Shown in pieces: positions 42,795 to 50,756 of a stretch of 54,919 bases of DNA. The notes beneath the pieces are model-generated. The model did no database searches and was not told the origin of the DNA. It saw nothing but the letters and a program-made list of their open reading frames with translations. The number at the start of each line of letters is the position of its first letter. Positions within the stretch are counted from its first letter, which is position 1. This stretch comes from an uncultured Alcanivorax sp. (GTDB taxonomy: Bacteria > Pseudomonadota > Gammaproteobacteria > Pseudomonadales > Alcanivoracaceae), in assembly GCA_913055795.1 (NCBI GenBank), contig CAJXLA010000006.1, forward strand, positions 1-54,919, read 5' to 3'. A program made the position numbers and the translations under genes.

Positions 42795-45067
42795 TCCTTC
42801 ACTCCCTCACTCACTTCACCGGCCTTGCCACAGGCGGTGGCCTGTTCCGGTATCGACGCCCGTAACAACGGATAGCGGCGGGCGCCGGGACAACCCGAGG
42901 CGCTGATCCGGTCGCCATCATCGTCCAGCCAGACCCTTTCGACGCTGTCCGGGGGCTGAAGTTTCAACGGGCGCTGAGGCACTCGCTGCATGAGATCCGT
43001 CCAGACCGGCAACGCGCCGGAGCTGCCGGTCATGCCGATGGCGCCGTTGTCGTCCCGGCCCAGCCAGACCACGGCCAGCCGGTTGCCGCTAAAGCCGGCG
43101 AACCAGGCGTCGCGGAAGCTGTCACTGGTGCCCGTCTTGCCCGCCACCTTCAGCCCCGGCAGCTGTTGGGCCGCGTGGCGGCCGGTGCCGTCCTGGACCA
43201 CCTGCTGCAGGGCCCACTGCATGACAAAGGCCGGACCCGCGTCCACGGCGGCACGGGTGGAGACCGGATAGCGCGCCACCCGCTCGCGCTGGCGGTTGCG
43301 CACAGTCGTAATCGCGCGCAGCGGCGTATGGAAGCCTTCGCCGGCCAGGGTCTGATACCAGGCCGCCACTTCGAAGGGGGTCATCTCCACCCCGCCCAGC
43401 AAGAGGCTGGGATAGGGCTCGAGCTGACGGTTCACGCCCAGCCGCTGCAGGGTGTCGACCACATGGGACACCCCCAGATCCAGTCCCAGCCGGGCCATGG
43501 CCTGATTACGCGACTGCGTGAGCGCATCCAGCATCGGCATGGGGCCGCGGGATTCCAGATCATAGTTCTGCGGCGCCCAGGTGCGCCCGTTGTCGAGTTC
43601 CACTTCCACGGGTTCATCCCGCACATGGGTGCCCAGATGATACTGCCCGGGCTTTTCCAGGGCCGTAAGCACCACCGCCGGCTTGATCAGCGAACCCACG
43701 GACCGGCGCGCATCCAGCGCCCGGTTGAAGCCCGCGCGCCGAGAGCGCTTGTCGCCCACCAGCGCCTGGACATTGCCGCTTTCCGGCGCCGTCATGACCA
43801 CGGCCCCGTTGAACGACTCCGCCCGGTTGTTTTGTTCGAAAAAGGACCGCAATGACGATTCGGCCGCGATCTGCGCCAGCACATCCAACGTCGTCTGAAT
43901 CCGCAGGCCCTCGCCGCCCAGCTCGCCGGGGGAATACTGCTGCGCCAGTTGCCGCCGCACCAGATCCACGAACGCCGGGAAAGCATAGAGCGCGGACTCG
44001 CCCCGGGGCACCACGCCCAGGTCCTGGCGCCGCTGCTGCCGGAATTCGGCCTCGCTGATCACGCCCTCATCGCGCGCTACGCGCAGCACCGTATTGCGGC
44101 GCTGCCGGGCGGCTTCGGGATTCCCGCGGGGATTGTACTGGCCCGGGCCCTTGAGCAGGCCCACCAGCAGCGCGTAATGGCGGGGCTCGAGTTCGTCCAG
44201 CTCACGGCCGAAATAGAACTGCGCCGCCAGGCCCATGCCGTGAATGGCGCGGCTGCCGTCCTGGCCCAGGTAAACCTGGTTGAGATACGCCTCGAGAATG
44301 GCGTCCTTGCTGTAATGACGCTCCAGCAGCCAGGCCATGGGGATTTCCACCAGCTTGCGCGCAATGCTGCGCTCGCGGGTGAGCCAGAAGTTCTTGACCA
44401 GCTGCTGGGTCAGGGTGCTGCCGCCTTCGACGATGCCGCCGGCGCGAATATTGGCCACCATGGCCCGGGCGATGCCCCGCAACGAAATGCCCCAGTGCTC
44501 GTGGAAACGCCGGTCCTCCACCGCCAGCAGGGTCTGAACCAGGGTTTCGGGCACCTCGTCGAGCTCGACCAGGACGCGATCCTCGCGGTGCCCGGGGTGA
44601 ATACTGCCGATCTGCAGCGGCGCCAGCCGGGCAATGTCCACATCGGCTCCGGATGCCGTCTCCAGCGGCCCCACCGTGCCGTCGGTGAGCGCGAACCGGA
44701 GCGCGCGGGCCGGCTCGCCGTCGTCATCACCGAACCCGCGGGTATGAAGCTGCACAGTATTGCCGGAAAAGGCATAACTGCCCGGCTTGGGTGCACCCGT
44801 GCGTTCCTGGTAGCGCATCAGCTCCAGCAGGCGACGCAGGTCGTCGCGCGCGAGCTCCCGCCCCTGGTAGAGATCCACCGGCTGCGCGAAGACCCGCGCG
44901 GGCAGCTGCCACTCATGCCCGGCGAAACGCTCGCGCACGAAGGCATCCATCCAGGCCAGCCCCACCAGCGCCAGTACCAGCACCACGGTGGCGAGCTTGA
45001 GCCACAGGTGTCGAGTGGGGCCGGACGCGGATCCTGAGTCCTTGCGCGAGCGGGGTTTGCGAGCCAT
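42770..45067 (-). CDS. mrcB: penicillin-binding protein 1B
   Basis: A 765-residue bifunctional class A PBP. It has a short basic cytosolic tail and membrane helix (about 24-45), a UB2H-like domain (about 60-140), a GT51 glycosyltransferase domain with VEDRRFHEHWGI and EGGSTLTQQLVKN, and a transpeptidase domain with the SLIK nucleophile and KTGTSD. It polymerises and cross-links peptidoglycan. The ATG at 45067 matches the basic-tail start. A TATACT box lies only 6 bases before this ATG. The C-terminus carries an extra Cys-containing segment (GCPGARRYPLL, TACGKAG). Confidence 0.95.
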   Translation of the reverse strand: MARKPRSRKDSGSASGPTRHLWLKLATVVLVLALVGLAWMDAFVRERFAGHEWQLPARVFAQPVDLYQGRELARDDLRRLLELMRYQERTGAPKPGSYAFSGNTVQLHTRGFGDDDGEPARALRFALTDGTVGPLETASGADVDIARLAPLQIGSIHPGHREDRVLVELDEVPETLVQTLLAVEDRRFHEHWGISLRGIARAMVANIRAGGIVEGGSTLTQQLVKNFWLTRERSIARKLVEIPMAWLLERHYSKDAILEAYLNQVYLGQDGSRAIHGMGLAAQFYFGRELDELEPRHYALLVGLLKGPGQYNPRGNPEAARQRRNTVLRVARDEGVISEAEFRQQRRQDLGVVPRGESALYAFPAFVDLVRRQLAQQYSPGELGGEGLRIQTTLDVLAQIAAESSLRSFFEQNNRAESFNGAVVMTAPESGNVQALVGDKRSRRAGFNRALDARRSVGSLIKPAVVLTALEKPGQYHLGTHVRDEPVEVELDNGRTWAPQNYDLESRGPMPMLDALTQSRNQAMARLGLDLGVSHVVDTLQRLGVNRQLEPYPSLLLGGVEMTPFEVAAWYQTLAGEGFHTPLRAITTVRNRQRERVARYPVSTRAAVDAGPAFVMQWALQQVVQDGTGRHAAQQLPGLKVAGKTGTSDSFRDAWFAGFSGNRLAVVWLGRDDNGAIGMTGSSGALPVWTDLMQRVPQRPLKLQPPDSVERVWLDDDGDRISASGCPGARRYPLLRASIPEQATACGKAGEVSEGVKEWFKGWFD

Positions 45068-45125
45068 GGCGCGCAGTATAACGGCCCCGGCAGTGCAAAA
45101 CAGCGACCCCGGGGGCAATCCGGAT

Positions 45126-45155
45126 TTGCATCCCGGGCCAGCCTCCGGATAATAC
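45126..45155 (+). promoter_or_regulatory. putative promoter of the PfkB kinase gene
   Basis: TTGCAT at 45126-45131 and TAATAC at 45150-45155 with 18-base spacing. The GC-rich leader that follows (145 bases) contains several complementary GC blocks (for example GCGCCGGCCCG and CGGGCC) and no ORF that could be supported. Confidence 0.5.
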
Positions 45156-45300
45156 GCACCCCCGAGGGGAAGCGCGCATCCGCGATCGGATGGGCCCGCC
45201 GGGGCGCCGGCCCGTAGCCTGACCGGCGCGCACGATCCCGCGCGGCCCGGGCCGCTTCCCGCAACGGGATGGACGAACAACCACGAGTAACGAGGTTTTC

Positions 45301-46308
45301 ATGAGCAAGCATTACAACGTGTACGCCATCGGCAACGCCCTGGTGGACACCGAAGTGGAAGTCAGCGATGCCTTCCTGGAACGCATGGATCTGGAAAAGG
45401 GCCAGATGACGCTGGTGGACGAGCACCGTCAGCGCGAACTGGTGGACGCGCTGGAAGACGAAGCCAAGCCCCATGCCTGGGCCAGCGGCGGCTCGGCGGC
45501 GAACACCATCATTGCCACCAGCTATTTCGGCGGCAAGGCCTACTACAGCTGCCGCGTGGCCGATGACGCCACGGGTGCTTTCTATGTGCGCGACCTCAAG
45601 GCGGCGGGCGTGGACACCAACATGAATACCGAGTACCGCCCGGACGGCGACAGCGGGCGTTGCCTGGTGCTCATTACCTCGGATGCCGAGCGCACCATGC
45701 AGTCCTATCTGGGCGTGTCCGCCGGCGTCTGCGAGCATGATATCGACGAAGACGCGCTCCAGGATTCCGAATTCGCCTATATCGAGGGCTATCTCGCACC
45801 CTCGCCCAGCGGCAAAGAGGCCGCCATCAAACTGCGCGAGCTGGCGCACAACAACGGCGTCAAGGTGGCCTTTACCCTGTCCGACCCGGGCATTGTCGAG
45901 AATTTCCGCAATGAACTGAGGGAAATCATCGGCGAAGGCATCGACCTGCTGTTCTGCAACGAAGACGAAGCCATGGGCTTCACCGAGCAGAGCAGTGTCG
46001 ACGCGGCCCTGCAGGAGCTGAAGAAATACGCCGGCAGCATTGTCATTACGCGTGGCGGCGAAGGCGCCTGGGCCTGGGATGGCGATCATCTCCATGAAAT
46101 CCCGGCGAAGAAGATCAAGCCGGTGGACACCAATGGCGCGGGCGACATGTTCGCGGGCGCCTTCCTCTATGCCGTGACGGCCGGCCACGACTATGACAGC
46201 GCCGGTCGACTGGCCTCCGCCGCCTGTGCCGAAGTAATCTCCGACTTCGGTCCGCGCATTTCCGGCGAGGCGCACGAGCGCCTGCGTACGGAAGTGCTGG
46301 GCAGTTAA
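45301..46308 (+). CDS. PfkB-family carbohydrate/adenosine kinase
   Basis: A 335-residue ribokinase-fold kinase. The N-terminal AIGNALVDTEVEV, ASGGSAANTIIA, and the second signature DTNGAGDMFAGAF with the catalytic Asp are all present. The overall pattern is closest to the adenosine-kinase-like group, so adenosine or a sugar (fructose, ribose) could be the substrate. The protein is strongly acidic. It has an ACGAGG-type ribosome binding site and stands just upstream of class I aldolase, but with its own promoter region in between. Confidence 0.85.
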   Translation: MSKHYNVYAIGNALVDTEVEVSDAFLERMDLEKGQMTLVDEHRQRELVDALEDEAKPHAWASGGSAANTIIATSYFGGKAYYSCRVADDATGAFYVRDLKAAGVDTNMNTEYRPDGDSGRCLVLITSDAERTMQSYLGVSAGVCEHDIDEDALQDSEFAYIEGYLAPSPSGKEAAIKLRELAHNNGVKVAFTLSDPGIVENFRNELREIIGEGIDLLFCNEDEAMGFTEQSSVDAALQELKKYAGSIVITRGGEGAWAWDGDHLHEIPAKKIKPVDTNGAGDMFAGAFLYAVTAGHDYDSAGRLASAACAEVISDFGPRISGEAHERLRTEVLGS

Positions 46309-46335
46309 GCACTACCGTCCACTGCGGGCGTCGAC

Positions 46336-46410
46336 CACCGGGGCTACGCCCCGGTGTCTACTGCAAGCGTTCCCGGCTGAATGTTTGCAGTAGACATCCG
46401 GACACCGGAT
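46336..46410. other. cluster of three hairpins in the kinase-aldolase gap
   Basis: Three consecutive inverted repeats: CACCGGGGC/GCCCCGGTG (46336-46356), an 11-bp GTCTACTGCAA/TTGCAGTAGAC pair (46356-46366 with 46385-46395), and ATCCGG/CCGGAT (about 46396-46410). No T-tract follows, so it is not an ordinary terminator. It may be an attenuator, an RNA structure or a dispersed repeat. Confidence 0.55.
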
Positions 46411-46438
46411 TTGGGACGCAATCCATGCCGTGTATGAT
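46411..46438 (+). promoter_or_regulatory. putative promoter of the aldolase gene
   Basis: TTGGGA at 46411-46416 and TATGAT at 46433-46438 with 16-base spacing, directly after the hairpin cluster and 54 bases before the ATG, which has GGAGGG upstream. Confidence 0.45.
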
Positions 46439-46491
46439 TCGTCCCTGTATTTGTCACGATCTGCACTCCCCACCGTTGGAGGGAATGGCCT

Positions 46492-47514
46492 ATGTCAGTC
46501 AGCGACGAAATGCAAGAGACCATCAAGGAAATGGTGGACGGTCAACGCGGTATCCTGGCCGCGGACGAAAGCACCGGCACCATTACCAAGCGGCTCAACG
46601 CCGTAGGCGTGGAATCCACGGAGGAAAACCGGCGCTGGTATCGTTCCATGCTGCTGCATACGCCCGATGTGGGCCGCTACATCTGCGGCGTAATCTTCTA
46701 TGAGGAAACCCTCGGGCAAAAGGACGACAACGGCAAGCCGCTGCCACAGGTCGCCGCCGAGCAGGGCATCGTGCCCGGCATCAAGGTGGACAAGGGCAAG
46801 GACGAGCTACCCGGCGGTGGCGGCGACATGATCACCTTCGGTCTGGATGGCCTGGCCGAGCGCCTGGCCGGTTACAAGGAGCAGGGCGCGCGCTTTGCCA
46901 AGTGGCGCGAGGTCTATCCCATCAGTGACCACAATCCGACCCGTCTGGGCCTGGAAAGCAATGCCGAAATGCTGGCGCGCTACGCAAAGGTCTGCCAGTC
47001 GCTGGGTGTGGTCCCCATCGTCGAACCGGAAACGCTGATCGACGGCGATCACACCATGGCCCGTGCCGCCGAGGTAGACGAGCAGGTCTGGCACGAAGTC
47101 TTCCATGCGCTGCACAAGCACGGCGTGGTGCTTGAGCACATGATTCTCAAACCCAGCATGGTTACCCCCGGCAAGGAAACCGGCAAGGCGAGCCCGGAGG
47201 AAGTCGCCGAGGCCACGCTCCGGATTCTCAAGCGCACCGTGCCCGCGGCCGTACCCAGCATCAATTTCCTCTCCGGCGGTCAGACACCCGAGGAAGCCAC
47301 GGCCAATCTGAACGCGCTCAACCAGCTCAAGGGCAACGCCCCCTGGCAACTGAGCCTGTCCTATGGTCGGGCCCTGCAGGAACCGGCCCAGCACGCCTGG
47401 GCGGGCGACAACAGCCAGCTGGACCAGGCGCAGCAGGCGTTTCTGGAACGCGCACGGCTGAACAGCCTGGCCGTGCAGGCGAAATATTCGCCGTCCGAGG
47501 AATCAGCGGCCTGA
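46492..47514 (+). CDS. class I fructose-bisphosphate aldolase
   Basis: A 340-residue Schiff-base aldolase cleaving fructose-1,6-bisphosphate to DHAP and glyceraldehyde-3-phosphate. The active-site Lys220 lies in MILKPSMVTPG; the N-terminal GILAADESTGTITKR and the terminal LNSLAVQAKYSPSEE match the animal/plant-type class I enzyme also found in some bacteria. A class II enzyme is the commoner bacterial form. Its start has GGAGGG about 10 bases upstream. Confidence 0.95.
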   Translation: MSVSDEMQETIKEMVDGQRGILAADESTGTITKRLNAVGVESTEENRRWYRSMLLHTPDVGRYICGVIFYEETLGQKDDNGKPLPQVAAEQGIVPGIKVDKGKDELPGGGGDMITFGLDGLAERLAGYKEQGARFAKWREVYPISDHNPTRLGLESNAEMLARYAKVCQSLGVVPIVEPETLIDGDHTMARAAEVDEQVWHEVFHALHKHGVVLEHMILKPSMVTPGKETGKASPEEVAEATLRILKRTVPAAVPSINFLSGGQTPEEATANLNALNQLKGNAPWQLSLSYGRALQEPAQHAWAGDNSQLDQAQQAFLERARLNSLAVQAKYSPSEESAA

Positions 47515-47525
47515 ATGGCCCAGCC

Positions 47526-47547
47526 GCCGGGCCCCTTCGGGCCCGGC
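47526..47547 (+). other. GC-rich hairpin after the aldolase gene
   Basis: A 9-bp stem GCCGGGCCC/GGGCCCGGC with a 4-base loop, 11 bases after the aldolase stop, with only a weak T run after it. It may end or stabilise the message. Confidence 0.5.
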
Positions 47548-47587
47548 GTTAGCAGGCTGTTGGAAAACCGGCCCAGCTCGGAGCCCT

Positions 47588-48586
47588 ATGACGGACGAAG
47601 AAGCCTCCCCCGGACATCCCTTCGATCAGCTGGGCCCCGACGTCCTGCTGGACGCCGTGGAATCGCGCGGGCATGTGGTCGATGGCCGGCTGCTGGAACT
47701 CAACAGCTACGAAAACCGCGTCTTCCAGGTAGGCCGGGAAGACGCGGACCCGTTGATCGCCAAGTTCTATCGCCCGGAACGCTGGTCCGACGACCAGATC
47801 CGCGAGGAACACGCCTTTACCCTGGAACTGGCGGAACACGAAGTGCCGGTGGTCGCGCCCATGATCGGCCCGGACGGCGAAAGCCTGTTCCCCTACGGCG
47901 GTTTCCGGGTGGCGCTGTTTCCCCGCCGCGGCGGCCATCCACCCGAGCTGGACAACATGGAGCATGTGCATGTGCTCGGCCGCCATCTCGCCATCCTGCA
48001 CAATGTGGGCGCCGCTCACGGCTTTACGCACCGGCCGCGGCTGGATGTGCAGAGCTATGGTCACGACAGCGTGGCCTTTTGCACCGAACACTTCGTGCCG
48101 GCGGATCTGGCCGAATCCTGGACCACGCTGACCCGGGACCTGCTGGCCGCCATTGACGAGATCTGGGATCAGAGCCGGGACGTGGACGTGATCCGGGTGC
48201 ACGGCGACTGTCACCCGGGCAATGTGCTCTGGCGCGATGAAGCGCCCAACTTCATCGATCTGGACGACACGCGGATGGCGCCGGCGGTGCAGGATCTCTT
48301 CATGCTGCTGTCGGGCGAGCGCGATGAACAGGAACAGCAGCTTTCGGAAATCCTCGACGGCTATAATGAGTTCCGGGATTTCAACCCGGCCGAACTCAAG
48401 CTGGTGGAAGCCCTGCGTACCCTGCGCATGCTCATGTTCTGCGCCTGGATCGGCCGCCGCTGGCATGACCCGGCCTTCCCCCGCGCCTTCCCCTGGTTCA
48501 ACTCCGGACGCTTCTGGGGGGACATGATCCTGGACCTGCGCATGCAGATGGCGGCGCTGAATGAACAGCCACTACGGATACTCTAG
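47588..48586 (+). CDS. srkA: stress response kinase A
   Basis: A 332-residue YihE/SrkA protein kinase of the choline-kinase-like fold, reported in E. coli to counter MazF-linked programmed cell death under stress. It has the N-terminal YENRVFQVG nucleotide-binding part, the catalytic HGDCHPGNVLW (Asp and Asn), and the metal-binding FIDLDDTRMAP. Length and motifs match. It starts 73 bases after the aldolase gene and is convergent with sfsA. Confidence 0.93.
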   Translation: MTDEEASPGHPFDQLGPDVLLDAVESRGHVVDGRLLELNSYENRVFQVGREDADPLIAKFYRPERWSDDQIREEHAFTLELAEHEVPVVAPMIGPDGESLFPYGGFRVALFPRRGGHPPELDNMEHVHVLGRHLAILHNVGAAHGFTHRPRLDVQSYGHDSVAFCTEHFVPADLAESWTTLTRDLLAAIDEIWDQSRDVDVIRVHGDCHPGNVLWRDEAPNFIDLDDTRMAPAVQDLFMLLSGERDEQEQQLSEILDGYNEFRDFNPAELKLVEALRTLRMLMFCAWIGRRWHDPAFPRAFPWFNSGRFWGDMILDLRMQMAALNEQPLRIL

Positions 48587-48705
48587 ACGAAAGAACAAAG
48601 AGGAAAGCTGAAAGAAATAAAGGTGGCCGCGCTTCGCGCGGCCCTCAACTTCCTTTCGTCTTTTGGCCTTTGCTTTCGTCTTTCAGCTTTCTTCTTTCGT
48701 CTTCA
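48586..48705. repeat. purine-rich palindromic intergenic repeat overlapping sfsA
   Basis: The srkA-sfsA gap (96 bases) is filled by an imperfect inverted repeat of GAAAG-type units: GAAAGCTGAAAG at 48602-48613 pairs with CTTTCAGCTTTC at 48680-48691, and outer AGACGAAAGAA pairs with TTCTTTCGTCT. The centre holds a perfect GGCCGCGC/GCGCGGCC hairpin. The right arm encodes the last residues of SfsA (around TKEES and stop), so the repeat trimmed or replaced the C-terminus. Confidence 0.75.
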
Positions 48706-49411
48706 CCGGCACCGGCTCATCCAGCGCGAAAAGCTCCGGCGTAATCACCGTCTTCCAGGCCATCACTTCCACGCCCCGATCCATGGCTTCGCGCAGCAAT
48801 TGACCGTAGCGCGGGTCGATCTCATCGGCCGGGCGCACAGCCCGGGCGCCGGTATGCTGGACGCAGAAAAACAGCACCGCGCGGCCGCCGGAACGCGCCA
48901 CCTCGATCAGGGTCTGCAGATGCTTGCGGCCGCGTTCGGTAACCGCGTCCGGAAAGGCGATGACCCCGTCGTCCGGCTCATCCGGACCCGGGCCCAGGGT
49001 GACGTTTTTCACCTCGATGAGCGTATGCGGAAAATCCCGGTCGCCCAGCGCCAGATCAAAACGCGCATCCTGCCAGGTCACTTCCCGGTGCAGTCCACCG
49101 GTGGGCTTGAGCCCGGATACCAGCCCGGCCTCGATGGCCTCTTCCACCAGTTCATTGGGGCGGGCGGTGTTGATGCCCACCCAATGCCCCCGGGGCACCT
49201 GCACGGCCTCCCACGTATACCGATACTTGCGTTTGGGATTGTTGCTGTCGGAGAAAAGCACCTGCGCGCCCTCGGGCTGACAATGCTTCATGGACCCGGT
49301 GTTGGGGCAATGCAGGGTCAGCAGTTCGCCGGTGTCGGTTTCCACATCGGCGAGGAAACGCTTGTAGCGTTGTACCAGGAACGCGCTTTGCAGCGGCGGC
49401 GAGAATTTCAT
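48683..49411 (-). CDS. sfsA: SfsA (DNA/RNA-binding sugar-fermentation-stimulation protein)
   Basis: A 242-residue SfsA-family protein with an OB-fold-like N-terminal part and a nuclease-like C-terminal part. The features FLVQRYKRFLADVE, LHCPNTGSM and DFPHTLIEVKNVTLG are typical. E. coli SfsA binds nucleic acid and influences maltose metabolism; the precise activity is unsettled. It starts at an ATG overlapping the aminotransferase stop (TGATG), so the pair is coupled. Its last codons lie inside the palindromic repeat. Confidence 0.92.
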   Translation of the reverse strand: MKFSPPLQSAFLVQRYKRFLADVETDTGELLTLHCPNTGSMKHCQPEGAQVLFSDSNNPKRKYRYTWEAVQVPRGHWVGINTARPNELVEEAIEAGLVSGLKPTGGLHREVTWQDARFDLALGDRDFPHTLIEVKNVTLGPGPDEPDDGVIAFPDAVTERGRKHLQTLIEVARSGGRAVLFFCVQHTGARAVRPADEIDPRYGQLLREAMDRGVEVMAWKTVITPELFALDEPVPVKTKEES

Positions 49412-50577
49412 CAGGCAGAGGACTCCACGAAGCGACGAATACGCATCAGCGCTTCTTCCAGACGATCACAGGGTACCGTATAAGCAATACGCAGATAGCG
49501 CCCGGGTTCATGGGCCGCACCGAAATCCAGGCCCGGGGTGAGCGCCACGCCTTCTTCTTCCAGCAGTCTCTGACAGAAACCGAAGGCGTCGTCACTGACC
49601 GCGGATGCATCCAGATAGATGTAAAAGGCGCCTTCCGGCTCGCCCACCACCTTCAGGCCAGTCGCCGGAAGCCGTTCCAGCAAAAGCCGACGCCGCTGAT
49701 CCAGATCCTGCCGGCGCTGCTCCAGCTCCGCCAGCGTGTCCGGCTCGAACGCCGCCAGGGCGGCGTGCTGGGCGGGGGTGGACGGTGCCAGAAAGAAATT
49801 CTGCGCCATGCGTGTCAGTGGCTCCGTCAGCGCCTCGGGTACGATCAGCCAGCCCAGCCGCCAGCCGGTCATGCCGAAGAACTTGCTGAAACTGTTGATC
49901 ACCAGCGCCTGATCCGTGTGGGCCAGCACGGAGTGCGGCCGCTGCTCGTGATTCAGTCCCTGATAAATCTCGTCCATGATCAGGGTACCGCCGCGCCCGT
50001 TGACCGTGTCCGCCAGCCCGGCCACCTCATCGGGCGCCAGCACATTGCCCGTGGGATTGTCCGGCGACGCCAGTACGGCCGCGACCGTGCCGGCGCCCCA
50101 GGCCTGCTCCAGCGCCGAGGCGGTCACCCGTAGACCGGCCGCCGGGTCCAGCGCCAGCGACCGCGGGCGACCATTGACCAGTTCCACAAAGTGGCGATTG
50201 CAGGGATAGCCCGGATCAGTCACAAGGACCTCATCGCCCGGGTCCACACAGAGCGCCAGCGCCAGTTGCAACGCCCCCGAGGCGCCCGGCGTGACCAGCA
50301 CCTGCTCGGGCACCACAGTCACCCCGAAGAAATCCCGGTAATGCCCGGCAATAGCCTCGCGCAGCGCCGGCAACCCGGTGGCGGGTGTATAACGCGTGGC
50401 GCCGGCCTCCAGAGCGGCACGGGCGGCGGCCATGACCGGCGCCGGTGCGGGAAAATCCGGTTCCCCCACTTCCAGATGCACCAGATCCCGGCCCTGCGCC
50501 TCCAATTGCTGAGCGCGTTCAAGCAGGGCCATGACATGGAAGGGCGCTATGCGCTCACAGCGCCGGGCAATATGCAT
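49411..50577 (-). CDS. class I/II pyridoxal-phosphate aminotransferase
   Basis: A 388-residue fold-type I aminotransferase. The PLP Lys232 lies in INSFSKFFGMTGWRLGW, SPDNPTGN (Asn for PLP O3') and the DEIYQGL Asp/Tyr elements are present, and the C-terminal RLRIAY-type Arg is YLRIAYT. The substrate is uncertain: aspartate-type or alanine/other amino acid transamination are all compatible. The ATG at 50577 gives a family-standard start; upstream codons lack protein-like character. It is coupled to sfsA downstream and divergent from dksA. Confidence 0.88.
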   Translation of the reverse strand: MHIARRCERIAPFHVMALLERAQQLEAQGRDLVHLEVGEPDFPAPAPVMAAARAALEAGATRYTPATGLPALREAIAGHYRDFFGVTVVPEQVLVTPGASGALQLALALCVDPGDEVLVTDPGYPCNRHFVELVNGRPRSLALDPAAGLRVTASALEQAWGAGTVAAVLASPDNPTGNVLAPDEVAGLADTVNGRGGTLIMDEIYQGLNHEQRPHSVLAHTDQALVINSFSKFFGMTGWRLGWLIVPEALTEPLTRMAQNFFLAPSTPAQHAALAAFEPDTLAELEQRRQDLDQRRRLLLERLPATGLKVVGEPEGAFYIYLDASAVSDDAFGFCQRLLEEEGVALTPGLDFGAAHEPGRYLRIAYTVPCDRLEEALMRIRRFVESSA

Positions 50578-50756
50578 CCCTACACCTCTTTCAATGGCCG
50601 GCGGGCGGACTATAATCCCCGGATTGTACGGGGATGACAAAGCCCCCGGGCACGGGGTATTGTCAGTAGCTTGAACAAGGTCCATCGGGGCCGGCGGCGC
50701 GGCAGCGGCGCTCAACGTACCAGCGAGCTGAGAGTATGATAAGGGAGTTCGTCAGA

